A DNA stretch of 64,000 bases, from the NCBI GenBank assembly GCA_905372865.1, contig CAJPQT010000015.1:1-64000 (forward strand). Reading direction: 5' to 3'. Origin of the DNA: an uncultured Centipeda sp. Lineage in GTDB: Bacteria; Bacillota; Negativicutes; Selenomonadales; Selenomonadaceae. The translations under genes were made by a program, and so were the position numbers. The first letter of the stretch is position 1, and each line of letters starts with the position of its first letter. Below the pieces are notes generated by a model, which was not told the origin of the DNA, searched no databases, and saw only the letters and a list, made by a program, of their open reading frames with translations. Below, piece after piece: positions 32,221-41,249 of this stretch.

Positions 32221-33668
32221 GCACGCCGCTTGCGGATGCCGTGCTCCGTTACGCCGGACTCGGCGTTCTGCCGATGCATACGCCGGGGCACAAGGGCGGG
32301 CGCGGGGCGCACCCCATGCTGCGGCGCTTCTTTACGGAGGAAGGGCTGCGTTCGGATGTCTCGCTCTCGGCGGAACTCGATGATCTCCATGCGCCGACGG
32401 GCTGTATCCGTGCGGCGGAGGAACTCGCGGCAGAGGCGTACGGTGCGGATGCGGCGTACTTTATGGTGAATGGGACAACGGGCGCAATCCACACAATGCT
32501 GATGGCGGCGCTTGCGCCCGGCGAGACCATCCTCGTGCCGCGCAACGTGCACCGTTCGATCGTGGGGGCGATGATCCTTACGGGGGTTCGCCCCATTTAT
32601 ATGCAGCCGGAGGTTGACACGCGGCTCGGCATTGCGATGGGGGTGTCGCTGCATACGGTGGAGGCGGCGGTGCGCGAACATCCTGAGGCACGCGCGGTGC
32701 TCCTCGTCTATCCGACGTACTACGGTGTGGCGACAGAGCTCGCTGCCATTGCGGACCTCCTGCATGCGCAGGGAAAACTCCTCCTCGTGGATGCGGCGCA
32801 CGGGGCACACTTTGCGTTCTCCGATGCGCTGCCGCCATCCGCGATGGCGGCGGGAGCGGATCTCGCGGCGGAGAGCACGCACAAGCTGCTCGGCTCACTG
32901 ACGCAGACCTCGATGCTGCTCGCACGCAGCGGGCTCGTATCGACGGAGCGGATTCGGGCGGCATCGGGGGTGATCCAGTCGACGAGCCCCAGTGAGGTCC
33001 TGCTCGCCTCGCTCGATCTGGCACGCGCGCAGATGGCGGAGGAGGGACAGGAACGTCTTGCCGCCGCGATTCGTGCGGCAGAGGAACTGCGCCGCAGCAT
33101 CAATGAGATCGAAGGGCTCTGGGCGTTTGGCGCAGAGTACATGGGTGCGGACGGGATGGCGGCACTTGATCCGCTGAAGATCACGGTGCAGGTCACAGGA
33201 CTGGGGCTCTCGGGCTTTGCGGCGGAGGAGGAACTGCGGCGGCGCAATGTCGCGTGCGAGCTTGCCGACGCGCGGAATGTGCTCTTTCTCCTCTCCTATG
33301 CAGACGGGCAGCGTGAGACGGCGCGGATTTTAGCGGCGCTGCGGTTGATGGCAGAGGAGCATGCGCCGATGTGCACCTCACGAGGGGCTGCTTCGTTTCT
33401 TGCTCTGCCGCCGATTCCGGAGACGGCACTCGCGCCGCGCGATGCGTATTTTGCACGCAGTGAGCATGTCGATGTCGGGACGGCTGAGGGGCGGACCGCG
33501 GCGGAGACGATCGTGTTCTATCCACCGGGGATTCCCGTGCTCGCGCCGGGCGACGTGATTGACGGCGCGACGCTCGCGTATCTGCGTGCGATGAAGGCAG
33601 TCGGTGCGCGTGTGGTGGGCGCGGCGGATGCGTCGCTCGGAACCTTGACAGTGATTGCGAAAGGCTGA
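32217..33668 (+). CDS. Orn/Lys/Arg decarboxylase-family PLP enzyme
   Basis: A 483-residue PLP-dependent enzyme. MHTPGHKGGRG near the N-terminus, AAYFMVNGTTGAIHTMLMAAL, NVHRSIVGAMILTG, VDAAHGAHF and the PLP lysine in STHKLLGSLTQ are family blocks. It lacks the long N-terminal wing of inducible enterobacterial decarboxylases and matches the shorter YaaO/SpeA-like Firmicute type, probably arginine or lysine decarboxylase feeding polyamine synthesis. It starts at a TTG that overlaps the kinase stop. The tmk gene follows after 1 base, an arrangement also found in Bacillus (yaaO-tmk). Confidence 0.87.
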   Translation: MSTPLADAVLRYAGLGVLPMHTPGHKGGRGAHPMLRRFFTEEGLRSDVSLSAELDDLHAPTGCIRAAEELAAEAYGADAAYFMVNGTTGAIHTMLMAALAPGETILVPRNVHRSIVGAMILTGVRPIYMQPEVDTRLGIAMGVSLHTVEAAVREHPEARAVLLVYPTYYGVATELAAIADLLHAQGKLLLVDAAHGAHFAFSDALPPSAMAAGADLAAESTHKLLGSLTQTSMLLARSGLVSTERIRAASGVIQSTSPSEVLLASLDLARAQMAEEGQERLAAAIRAAEELRRSINEIEGLWAFGAEYMGADGMAALDPLKITVQVTGLGLSGFAAEEELRRRNVACELADARNVLFLLSYADGQRETARILAALRLMAEEHAPMCTSRGAASFLALPPIPETALAPRDAYFARSEHVDVGTAEGRTAAETIVFYPPGIPVLAPGDVIDGATLAYLRAMKAVGARVVGAADASLGTLTVIAKG

Positions 33669-33669
33669 T

Positions 33670-34341
33670 ATGGCAAACGGAAAACTCTTTATCATCGAGG
33701 CGGGGGACGGCTCGGGCAAGGAGACGCAGACGCGGCTCCTCACGGAGCGGCTCGTGCGGGAGGGGCATCGCGTTGTACCCGTCACATTTCCCGACTACGC
33801 GGCGGACTCCTCCATGCTCGTGCGGATGTATCTGCGCGGCGATTTCGGCGCACGCGCGGACGATGTGAATGCCTATGCGGCATCGACGTTCTTCGCTGTT
33901 GACCGCTACGCTTCCTATCGGACGGAGTGGGGGCGGGACTATGAAGCGGGTGCGATCATCCTCGCGGACCGCTACACCACGTCGAACATGGTGCATCAGG
34001 CAGTGAAACTCACGGACGCGGCGGAGCGCGACACGTTTCTCGACTGGCTCTATGATTTTGAGTTCCGCAAGATGGGGCTGCCTGTGCCGGACGCTGTGTT
34101 CTTCCTCGATATGGAGCCGCGCGCAGCAGAGCGCCTGATCGCGGCGCGTGCCAAGGAAAAGGGGAGTGCGCCCGACATCCACGAGCGTGACGCCGCCTAT
34201 CTCGCGCGCGCCCATGATGCCTACGTTCTCCTCGCCGCACGCTATGGGTGGGTACGCATTCCCTCCAGTGCGGACGGCGAACCTCTGCCAATCGAGGAGA
34301 TCCATGAGAGACTGTATGGGGAAGTTGTGAAACGGCTGTGA
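33670..34341 (+). CDS. tmk: thymidylate kinase
   Basis: A 223-residue P-loop kinase making dTDP from dTMP. The P-loop is IEAGDGSGKETQT rather than the common EGxDGAGKTTQ, a variant seen in some Clostridia and Negativicutes. DRYTTSNMVHQAVKL is the base/phosphate-binding DRY region, and FLDMEPRAAERLIAAR with KGSAPDIHERD forms the LID. The ATG at 33670 is chosen because an upstream in-frame start would overlap the decarboxylase. The stop overlaps the GTG of rnmV. Confidence 0.87.
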   Translation: MANGKLFIIEAGDGSGKETQTRLLTERLVREGHRVVPVTFPDYAADSSMLVRMYLRGDFGARADDVNAYAASTFFAVDRYASYRTEWGRDYEAGAIILADRYTTSNMVHQAVKLTDAAERDTFLDWLYDFEFRKMGLPVPDAVFFLDMEPRAAERLIAARAKEKGSAPDIHERDAAYLARAHDAYVLLAARYGWVRIPSSADGEPLPIEEIHERLYGEVVKRL

Positions 34342-34874
34342 TTAAAGAAGTCATCATTGTCGAGGGGAAGATGGATGTGCGGGCGGTGCGGCGTGCGGTT
34401 GCAGCAGACTGCATTATCACGGACGGATTCCGTCTGCGCAGCAGTGCCATCAAGAATATCCGTGCCGCCTACGAGAAACGCGGCATCATTATCCTCACCG
34501 ACCCCGATACCGTAGGGGCGCGCATTCGCACGCGTCTCACGGAGATGTTCCCGCGTGCCCGTCATGCCTTCATTCCCGTCGAGGATGCAACGAATCTCGG
34601 CGACGGCGATATCGGGATCGAGCAGGCAAGCCCTGCGGCGATTCGCGCGGCGCTTGAAAAGGTGCGAACACCGATGGATGCGCCCGCAGAGATCTTCTCA
34701 ATGGCGGATATGATGCAGGCAGGACTTACGGGAACGGAGGATGCCGCTGCACGACGCGCGCATCTCGGACGGCGGCTCGGGCTCGGCTTTGCCAATGCCA
34801 AGACTTTTCTCCGTCGTCTCAACACCTATGGCATCACACGCGAGGAATTTACATCTGCAATAGAGGAGCTATGA
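34338..34874 (+). CDS. rnmV: ribonuclease M5 (5S rRNA maturation)
   Basis: A 178-residue Toprim nuclease. IKEVIIVEGKMDVRAVRRA holds the Toprim glutamate, and IIILTDPDTVGARIRTRL the DxD motif. RNase M5 trims precursor 5S rRNA on both sides in Firmicutes. The C-terminal LGLGFANAKTFLRRLNTYGIT segment is family-typical. Start at a GTG overlapping the tmk stop; the end overlaps rsmA by 4 bases. rnmV-rsmA is a classic Firmicute pair. Confidence 0.93.
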   Translation: MIKEVIIVEGKMDVRAVRRAVAADCIITDGFRLRSSAIKNIRAAYEKRGIIILTDPDTVGARIRTRLTEMFPRARHAFIPVEDATNLGDGDIGIEQASPAAIRAALEKVRTPMDAPAEIFSMADMMQAGLTGTEDAAARRAHLGRRLGLGFANAKTFLRRLNTYGITREEFTSAIEEL

Positions 34875-35752
34875 TGAACGCAAGTATCCCCGTGATCGCC
34901 GACCCGAAGGTCACACGCCACATCCTCAGTGCATTTCACCTGCGTGCGAGCAAGCGTCTCGGGCAGAACTTCCTCGTGGACAGGGGCGTCGTGCAGGGGA
35001 TTGTGGATGCGGCAGAACTCTCGCCCGCCGATACCGTGCTCGAGATCGGACCCGGCATCGGGACACTGACACAGGGGCTTGCCGAGACAGGGGCGCGCGT
35101 TGTCGCTGTCGAGCTGGACAAGAAACTCCCGGCCGTGCTCGCCGAGACGCTGAAGGGGTACGATAATGTGACGATTGTGCCGGGCGACATCCTGAAGCTG
35201 AATATCTCGGAAATTCTTGGGCTGCCGAACGGATCCCGGTTCAAGGTCGTTGCAAATCTGCCGTACTATATCACAACGCCGATCCTTATGATACTTCTTG
35301 AGGAGCGTCTGCCGATCGAGCGCCTGGTGACGATGGTGCAGAAGGAGGTTGCCGTCCGCATGACGGCGCGCCCCGGCTCGAAGGACTACGGTGCCCTCTC
35401 TGTCGCCGTGCAGTATTTCACCGTGCCGCGCATGGTGATGGACGTGCCGCCGTGCTCCTTCCTGCCCGCGCCCGAGGTGACGAGTGCCGTCATCGCCTGT
35501 CATGTGCAGGATGTGCCGACGGTTCGGCCCACCGACGAAAAACTCTTCTTTCGCCTTGTTCGTGCCGCATTCGGTCAGCGGCGCAAGACCCTCCTCAATG
35601 CACTCACGGGGTCAGGACTGACGAAGGAAATGAGCCGTGCGGGGCTCACGGCGGCGGGGATTGCGGAGAATATGCGCGGCGAGCAGCTCTCGCTTGCGGA
35701 CTTTGCGCGGCTCTCCGATGCGGTCGGTTCGTTGGAGCGGCAGGAGGAATGA
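34871..35752 (+). CDS. rsmA: 16S rRNA dimethyladenosine transferase
   Basis: A 293-residue SAM-dependent enzyme (KsgA) that dimethylates two adjacent adenosines near the 3' end of 16S rRNA. KRLGQNFLVD at the N-terminus, VLEIGPGIGTLTQGLAE for SAM binding, VVANLPYYITTPIL as the catalytic NLPYY motif and FGQRRKTLLNAL near the end are all present. Start at the ATG at 34871 (or 34874). Coupled to rnmV and followed directly by a PHP phosphatase. Confidence 0.96.
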   Translation: MMNASIPVIADPKVTRHILSAFHLRASKRLGQNFLVDRGVVQGIVDAAELSPADTVLEIGPGIGTLTQGLAETGARVVAVELDKKLPAVLAETLKGYDNVTIVPGDILKLNISEILGLPNGSRFKVVANLPYYITTPILMILLEERLPIERLVTMVQKEVAVRMTARPGSKDYGALSVAVQYFTVPRMVMDVPPCSFLPAPEVTSAVIACHVQDVPTVRPTDEKLFFRLVRAAFGQRRKTLLNALTGSGLTKEMSRAGLTAAGIAENMRGEQLSLADFARLSDAVGSLERQEE

Positions 35753-35754
35753 CG

Positions 35755-36537
35755 ATGTACTTTGACAGCCATATTCATACGGAGTTCTCCGCTGATTCTG
35801 AGATGAAAGCGGCGGATGCACTGCGTGAGGCGGAACGGCAGGGGCTCGGGCTTGTGTTCACCGAGCATCTCGATTACGACTATCCATCGGCGGGCACGGA
35901 GGAGTTCATCTTCGATCCTGCGGCGTATTGGGCGACGTATGAGCCGCTGCGTGCCAAGGGAAATCTCTCGCTCGGTGTTGAGATGGGCATGATGGCGAGC
36001 GCACGCGAAAAAAACGCCGCATTCCTGCAGCGTGTTCCGTTTGATTTCGTACTTGCGTCGATTCACTTTCTGGATGTGAAGGATCTCTACTATCCGGAGA
36101 CGTTCGAGGGCCGCGAGAAGGCGGAAATGTATCATGAATATTTCACTGTTATGTGCGATGAGATCTATGCACATCCCTTTATCAATGCGCTTGCACACAT
36201 CGACTACATCGCACGGAATTCCACGTTTGACAATCCGGAAATCTCCTATGGTGAATTTACGGACGAGATCGACGCTGTCCTGCGCGCACTCGTCGAGACG
36301 GACACCGCTATTGAGATCAATACCCGCCGTCTCGGCACGCCGCGCGGCATCAAGGAACTCGCCCCCATCTACCGCCGCTACCATGAACTCGGCGGACGTT
36401 ATGTCACCATCGGCTCCGATGCCCATATCCCGCAGGGGATTGGTCGCTGCTATGACCGCGCACGCGAGCTGGCCCGCGCCTTTGATCTGAAGATTGTTAC
36501 ATTCCGTGAACAGAAGATGCAGCTTTGTGAGGATTGA
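35755..36537 (+). CDS. PHP-domain phosphatase (HisJ/histidinol-phosphatase family)
   Basis: A 260-residue metal-dependent phosphatase. MYFDSHIHTEFSADS gives the first metal ligands (HxH), FTEHLDYDYP the next, ASIHFLD and ALAHIDYI further histidines, and IGSDAHIPQGIG the C-terminal Asp-His. The family hydrolyses histidinol phosphate in Firmicutes, but no other his genes are here, so another phosphoester is possible. The ATG at 35755 lies 7 bases after GGAGG; the ATG at 35749 would be too close. Confidence 0.85.
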   Translation: MYFDSHIHTEFSADSEMKAADALREAERQGLGLVFTEHLDYDYPSAGTEEFIFDPAAYWATYEPLRAKGNLSLGVEMGMMASAREKNAAFLQRVPFDFVLASIHFLDVKDLYYPETFEGREKAEMYHEYFTVMCDEIYAHPFINALAHIDYIARNSTFDNPEISYGEFTDEIDAVLRALVETDTAIEINTRRLGTPRGIKELAPIYRRYHELGGRYVTIGSDAHIPQGIGRCYDRARELARAFDLKIVTFREQKMQLCED

Positions 36538-36546
36538 ATCTATGCG

Positions 36547-36575
36547 TTGCTTCTCCTTCTCTTTCCTGTTATAAT
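36547..36575 (+). promoter_or_regulatory. promoter of the AEC carrier gene
   Basis: TTGCTT at 36547-36552 and TATAAT at 36570-36575, spacer 17 bases, 25 bases before the start codon. Confidence 0.65.
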
Positions 36576-36600
36576 ACAGGCTGTAGGGGAGGCTCTTTTT

Positions 36601-37542
36601 ATGCTCAGCAATTTTTTTGTCGCGCTTGGCGGCGTTATCCCCTTGTTCTGCCTGATGGCGGTCGGTGTCTTCGTGAAGAGATCGCGCCTTCTCACGGAAG
36701 AAGAGCTCTTGCATATGAACCGCATGGTGTTTCGCGTGTTCTTCTTCTTCATGATGTTCTACAACATCTACGCGGCGGATCCCGGGACGATCGTCAGTCC
36801 TCTGCTGGTCGCGATCGGTGCGGGCGGGGTGCTCCTCACCGCGCTCGTCACGGCGGGCATCGTCTGTGCCCTTGAAAAGGACAACGCGCGCCGCGGTGTT
36901 ATCGTGCAGGCGGCGTACCGTGGGAACTATGTGCTCATGGGTGTGCCGCTCGTGGCGAATATCTTTGGCGCGGACGCGGTCGGCGTTCCAACGATGATGA
37001 TCGCCGTTATCGTTCCGCTATACAATGTATTGTCGGTGTTCATCCTCGAGACGTTTCGGGGCGGGCATTTTGACCTCCCGCATATCCTGCGCGGCGTCCT
37101 CGTGAATCCGATGATCCTCGGGGCGATCGGCGGCGCGCTCTGCCGGCTCGTTGATCTGCATATCCCCGCGCCGCTCCTAAAGCCCGCCGCGCAGATCGCG
37201 GCGGCGACGACGCCCGTGGCGCTCATCATCCTCGGCGCGACGTTCCGCGGCGGGAGCTTTCACGCTCACTTGCCGCAGCTCGTCGGGGCTGTCGCGGCGC
37301 GTCTCGTCATCGTGCCGGGCCTCATGATCGCGCTCGCGGTCGCCCTCGGGATGCGCGACGTGGAGCTCGTGACGCTGATCGCGATCTTTGCAACGCCCTG
37401 CGCCGTCGCCGGCTTTGCCATGGCACAGCAGATGGGCGCCGACGCAGCACTGGCGGGCAACTGTGTGGTCTATAGCAGCACACTGTCATGCATTACGATA
37501 TTCGGTTGGGTGTTTTTGTGTAAGACGATGGGGCTGTTTTGA
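36601..37542 (+). CDS. AEC family permease (auxin efflux carrier type)
   Basis: A 313-residue membrane protein with about ten helices in two repeats. FRVFFFFMMFYNIY in helix 2, YRGNYVLMGVPLVANIFG in the middle and TPCAVAGFAMAQQMGADAALAGNCVVYSS near the end match the bacterial AEC/malonate-type carriers. These export or exchange small organic acids; the substrate is not evident. The ATG at 36601 is used because upstream in-frame codons overlap the promoter. It ends just before the polysaccharide locus. Confidence 0.85.
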   Translation: MLSNFFVALGGVIPLFCLMAVGVFVKRSRLLTEEELLHMNRMVFRVFFFFMMFYNIYAADPGTIVSPLLVAIGAGGVLLTALVTAGIVCALEKDNARRGVIVQAAYRGNYVLMGVPLVANIFGADAVGVPTMMIAVIVPLYNVLSVFILETFRGGHFDLPHILRGVLVNPMILGAIGGALCRLVDLHIPAPLLKPAAQIAAATTPVALIILGATFRGGSFHAHLPQLVGAVAARLVIVPGLMIALAVALGMRDVELVTLIAIFATPCAVAGFAMAQQMGADAALAGNCVVYSSTLSCITIFGWVFLCKTMGLF

Positions 37543-37554
37543 GAGGGAGGACAT

Positions 37555-38997
37555 ATGCCGGATCGCAGACTGTCTCTGTGGGAACAATATGCGTCGTATC
37601 TTCTCCCGCTCGTGGCGGTACTCGTCGACTATGCGGCGATTGTCGCGGCGGAGCTGCTCGCCTGTTTTGTGCAGCGCGTCGCAGTCGGGGGAGCGCTGCC
37701 GGCGGCGATCCCGGGGGTATATCTCTACGGCATCGTGCCGCTGCTGTTTCTCGGGTTTCTCTACGCACGGCGGACGTATGTGCAGAACATTCCGTTTTGG
37801 CGCATCGTGCGGCGCATCTTCTGGGCGTCGATCTATGCCGCCGTGACCGTTGTTCTCCTCCTTTACTTCGCGCAACTCGGCGAGGAGGTCTCGCGTCTTT
37901 TTGTGGGGCTTGCGTCGTTTTTCATCGTGTTATTCCTTTGGGCGGGGCGTTATGTCTGCCGGAAATGCGTCTACGCGCTCGGACTCTTCCGTGTGCCGGT
38001 GCTCTTTATTGGGGCGGGACGGACGGCGGAACGCGTTATCCGCTCGTTCCAATTTGACGCGGGGTTTGACTATCGGCTCGTCGGATTCCTCGACGATCAT
38101 CCCGTCAGCGAGACGCTCGCAGCGAAATACCCCATCCTCGGCGGGTTCGACGATGCAGAGCGCATCATCCGCGCCACGGGCGTGCGCGACGTCGTGATCA
38201 CCGCGCCCGGGCTCGACCCGGACGCGCAGGTACGCCTCATCAATCGCATTCAGCCGCTCGTCTCGCGCGTTATCGTCGCGCCGAATCTCATCGGCATCCC
38301 CATGGGGAGGCTCACCGCCGTCAGTCTCGTCAGCGAGAAGATCGTCCTCCTCGAGACGCATAATAATTTGAACGGCAGATTTAACCGCCTTGTCAAGCGG
38401 ACGTTTGATCTCGTGTGCAGCGTCTTGGGGCTCGTTATTATCTTGCCGCTGCTGATCGTCCTTTCTGTCATGATCTATATTGACGATCCGGGGCAGGTTA
38501 TCTTCATCAATCGGCGTGTCGGACGTAACGGCAGGATTTTTAACTGCTATAAATTCCGCTCCATGGTCATGAAGGGCGGTGACGAACTCCTAGCGCGCTA
38601 CCTTGCGGAGAACGCCGAAGAGCGTGAGAACTGGGAGGTTTACTGTAAGCTCAAAGGAAACGACCCGCGCGTCACGAAGTTCGGCCGGTTCCTGCGTCGT
38701 ACCAGTCTCGACGAACTCCCGCAGATCCTCAACGTCATCCGCGGTGAGATGAGCCTCGTCGGACCGCGCCCCATCCTCGAACGGGAGGTCGAACGCTACG
38801 GCGAGCTCATCTCTGATTACCGGCTTGTTCGACCCGGAATCACGGGGCTCTGGCAGGTCAGCGGGCGCGCGAACACGACGTTCGAGGAGCGTGTGCAGAT
38901 GGACTCGTGGTACATACGAAATTGGTCCATCTGGCTCGATTTCGTCTATCTGATGAAAACCGTGCAGGTCGTGTTCAAAAAAGAGGGCGCGTATTGA
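37555..38997 (+). CDS. initiating undecaprenyl-phosphate sugar phosphotransferase (WbaP/EpsL type)
   Basis: A 480-residue polyprenyl glycosylphosphotransferase. Four to five N-terminal membrane helices and a CoA-binding-like middle domain (LFIGAGRTAERVIRSF) are followed by a C-terminal catalytic domain beginning FNRLVKRTFDLVCSVLGLVI and containing KFRSMV, RRTSLDELPQILNVIRGEMSLVGPRP, and PGITGLWQVSGR. It adds the first sugar-1-phosphate to undecaprenyl phosphate and so starts repeat-unit synthesis. It is the first gene of the polysaccharide locus. Start at the ATG at 37555 behind GAGAGGGAGG. Confidence 0.93.
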   Translation: MPDRRLSLWEQYASYLLPLVAVLVDYAAIVAAELLACFVQRVAVGGALPAAIPGVYLYGIVPLLFLGFLYARRTYVQNIPFWRIVRRIFWASIYAAVTVVLLLYFAQLGEEVSRLFVGLASFFIVLFLWAGRYVCRKCVYALGLFRVPVLFIGAGRTAERVIRSFQFDAGFDYRLVGFLDDHPVSETLAAKYPILGGFDDAERIIRATGVRDVVITAPGLDPDAQVRLINRIQPLVSRVIVAPNLIGIPMGRLTAVSLVSEKIVLLETHNNLNGRFNRLVKRTFDLVCSVLGLVIILPLLIVLSVMIYIDDPGQVIFINRRVGRNGRIFNCYKFRSMVMKGGDELLARYLAENAEERENWEVYCKLKGNDPRVTKFGRFLRRTSLDELPQILNVIRGEMSLVGPRPILEREVERYGELISDYRLVRPGITGLWQVSGRANTTFEERVQMDSWYIRNWSIWLDFVYLMKTVQVVFKKEGAY

Positions 38998-39028
38998 AGC
39001 CGCACCTTGATGTTCCGTATGGCGTCGC

Positions 39029-39056
39029 TTGACAACATACAGTGAATCCTTATAAT
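39029..39056 (+). promoter_or_regulatory. consensus promoter of the polysaccharide export operon
   Basis: Perfect TTGACA (39029-39034) and TATAAT (39051-39056) with a 16-base spacer, upstream of the Wza-type gene. Confidence 0.85.
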
Positions 39057-39089
39057 GAAATAAAAACCTTACCTTAGCACAGGAGGAGC

Positions 39090-39869
39090 ATGGGAATCAT
39101 GACATGCAGGAAGAAAATCGCGGGACTCGCCACACTGATGCTCGCAGGATATATCGGCATCATTGCGCAGCCGGCGGCAGCACATGCGGCGGAGACGATC
39201 ACGGCAGAGCCAAGCAGCACCGCCAATATCGATCGACCGCATCGCGTAGTCGAGGGCGGCGACTTTAAGACCGCAACCTTGCAGAGCGACCGCCTGCTCG
39301 AGACCTATCGCCTCACAAAATACGATGTCGTCGACATACAGATCATCGGCTTCCCCGAGGGTACCGGCATGAGCGATATCATGATCGGTCCCGACGGCTA
39401 TGTGCAGCTCCCCTACGCAGGCTCCGTGAAACTCGCGGGTCTGACCCTCGAAGAGGCCAAACAGGTCTTGACAGAAAAACTCGGCGTCTATCTCCGTTTC
39501 CCCGATATGTCACTGATCATGAAGACCTATGGCCCGCGTAAAGTGTATGTCATGGGGGAGGTCGGCACCCCCGGCATCCATGAACTCAGCGTCGACAACC
39601 TCAACGCCTACGCTGCGATCTCCTCGGCAGGCGGTATCGAACGCCGCGGCCGCAGCACACAAGTGCAGGTCCTGCGCGTCGTCGGCGATACCATGTATTA
39701 TAAGAAACTGAACATCAAAAACTATATCAAAAAACACGACCTCACGCAAAACGTCGTCCTACAGGACGGCGACATCATCTATGTGCCGCGTTCCAACGGC
39801 ATCAAGGTCGACGAGGATATCTTGCCGTATGTCAATATTTGGAACATGTATCGGGCGATTAAGGATTAG
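39090..39869 (+). CDS. polysaccharide export protein (Wza/SLBB family)
   Basis: A 259-residue exported protein. The signal peptide (KIAGLATLMLAGYIGIIAQP) lacks a lipobox cysteine. The Poly_export domain begins LTKYDVVDIQIIGFPE and includes IGPDGYVQLPYAGSVKLAGLTLEEAKQVL; a SLBB domain follows at VYVMGEVGTPGIHELS, and it ends in DGDIIYVPRSN. The family forms the outer-membrane exit channel for capsule or EPS, which implies an outer membrane. The absence of a C-terminal helix and acylation site makes it shorter than E. coli Wza. Start at 39090 or 39099. Confidence 0.88.
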   Translation: MGIMTCRKKIAGLATLMLAGYIGIIAQPAAAHAAETITAEPSSTANIDRPHRVVEGGDFKTATLQSDRLLETYRLTKYDVVDIQIIGFPEGTGMSDIMIGPDGYVQLPYAGSVKLAGLTLEEAKQVLTEKLGVYLRFPDMSLIMKTYGPRKVYVMGEVGTPGIHELSVDNLNAYAAISSAGGIERRGRSTQVQVLRVVGDTMYYKKLNIKNYIKKHDLTQNVVLQDGDIIYVPRSNGIKVDEDILPYVNIWNMYRAIKD

Positions 39870-39886
39870 CCGGGGAGGAAATATCT

Positions 39887-41233
39887 GTGGAACAGCAAGA
39901 AAATACAATTGACCTCTCTCGGCTTTTTGGCGTGATGTGGGATCGGCGCGGTGTAGTTTGCGGGATTATTGTTACCTGTACACTTATAGCCATTGTTATT
40001 TCCTTTATATTGCCCAAAGAATATGAGTCGACGACCCTCGTGCAGACGCGCAATGCAGCCAAGATAGATATTACCGGTGCAACGGCGGCGATGGCGGCGC
40101 TAGGCATTGGCAACACCTCGATTACATCGCCGACGATGAGTTATATCGAATTGATGAAATCCAGAACGGTACTCGATCCAATCATTGACAGCCTCGGATT
40201 TGAAGAGGATGAGAGGCCGGATGCAAAGAAATTTGCAAAAAAACACTTGGACATCCGTAATACAAAAGGGACGAACCTCATTGAAGTAGCCGCCCGTGGA
40301 CGTACGCCCAAGGAGGCACAGCGCATTTCTCAAGCAGTAGTCGATAATTTTCTCCTCATGCAGACCGATGTAAATCAAAAGACGCAATCGCTGCTGGTAA
40401 AGTTTTTAGATACCCGTATCGCGGATACAAAGCAAGAGGTGGACGCGGCGGAACAGGCGCTTGCGACATTCAGCAAAGAGCATAAATTTTACAGCCTCGA
40501 CGCACAAGCTGAGGCAGCAGCTGAACAGATGACGGCGTTTGATAAGGCACTTGGGGATATTGAGGTTAGTATCAAGTCGACGCAGGCGTCGCTGGATGCT
40601 GCAAATGCTGAACTGAGCGCACAAAAGATGAGCAGTAAGGCTTATCATATCTCGGATAACGAGATCGTTATGGGGCTTCGTAATCAGATCGTAGCAAAGC
40701 AGCTGGAGCTTGTTGGGCTTGAGCAGCGCTATACCGATGTGCATCCGAGCGTAGAGCAGGCTAAAAAGGAGCTCCGTCAGCTGCAAAGCAGCCTTGATGC
40801 CGAGGTTGCAGCAACCGTAGACTCTAATGCGGCGACCCTCAATCCGACGCAAGCGGAACTTCTCAGGAATCAGGCGCTTGCAATTGTTAATCTATCAGTG
40901 GCAAAAGCAAGTGAAACGGCGCTCAAGGAACAGCAGAGAAAAAAAGAAGAAGAACTTAGCGGCTTCCCTGACGACGTGATGGAGTATAGCCGGTTGAGTC
41001 GTGAGGTAAATGTAAAAAATGGAGTTTATCTAGAACTTGTCAAGCAGTATGAGCAAAACAAGATCCAAGAAGCAATGGATAGCATGGACATTCAGATCAT
41101 CGATCCTGCGAATCTGCCGGATGAGGATCGACCGGTGGCGCCACGGAAAAGCGTGATTATTATGGTTGGTTTTTTTGTAGGGGTTATGTTATCTGTTAGT
41201 TATGCAATGGTAGGTATTCGGCAAAAAGAATAA
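39887..41233 (+). CDS. polysaccharide chain-length determinant (Wzz family)
   Basis: A 448-residue protein with two membrane helices, near residue 25 (VVCGIIVTCTLIAIVISFIL) and near the C-terminus (SVIIMVGFFVGVMLSVSYAM), enclosing a large coiled-coil periplasmic domain. The proline-rich DEDRPVAPRK before the last helix is a Wzz signature. It lacks the C-terminal tyrosine autokinase domain of Wzc, and no separate kinase is nearby. It sets chain length with Wzy and Wza. GTG start behind GGGGAGGAAA. Codon use shifts toward A/T in its second half. Confidence 0.88.
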   Translation: MEQQENTIDLSRLFGVMWDRRGVVCGIIVTCTLIAIVISFILPKEYESTTLVQTRNAAKIDITGATAAMAALGIGNTSITSPTMSYIELMKSRTVLDPIIDSLGFEEDERPDAKKFAKKHLDIRNTKGTNLIEVAARGRTPKEAQRISQAVVDNFLLMQTDVNQKTQSLLVKFLDTRIADTKQEVDAAEQALATFSKEHKFYSLDAQAEAAAEQMTAFDKALGDIEVSIKSTQASLDAANAELSAQKMSSKAYHISDNEIVMGLRNQIVAKQLELVGLEQRYTDVHPSVEQAKKELRQLQSSLDAEVAATVDSNAATLNPTQAELLRNQALAIVNLSVAKASETALKEQQRKKEEELSGFPDDVMEYSRLSREVNVKNGVYLELVKQYEQNKIQEAMDSMDIQIIDPANLPDEDRPVAPRKSVIIMVGFFVGVMLSVSYAMVGIRQKE

Positions 41234-41249
41234 TTTGAGGTATCATGTG

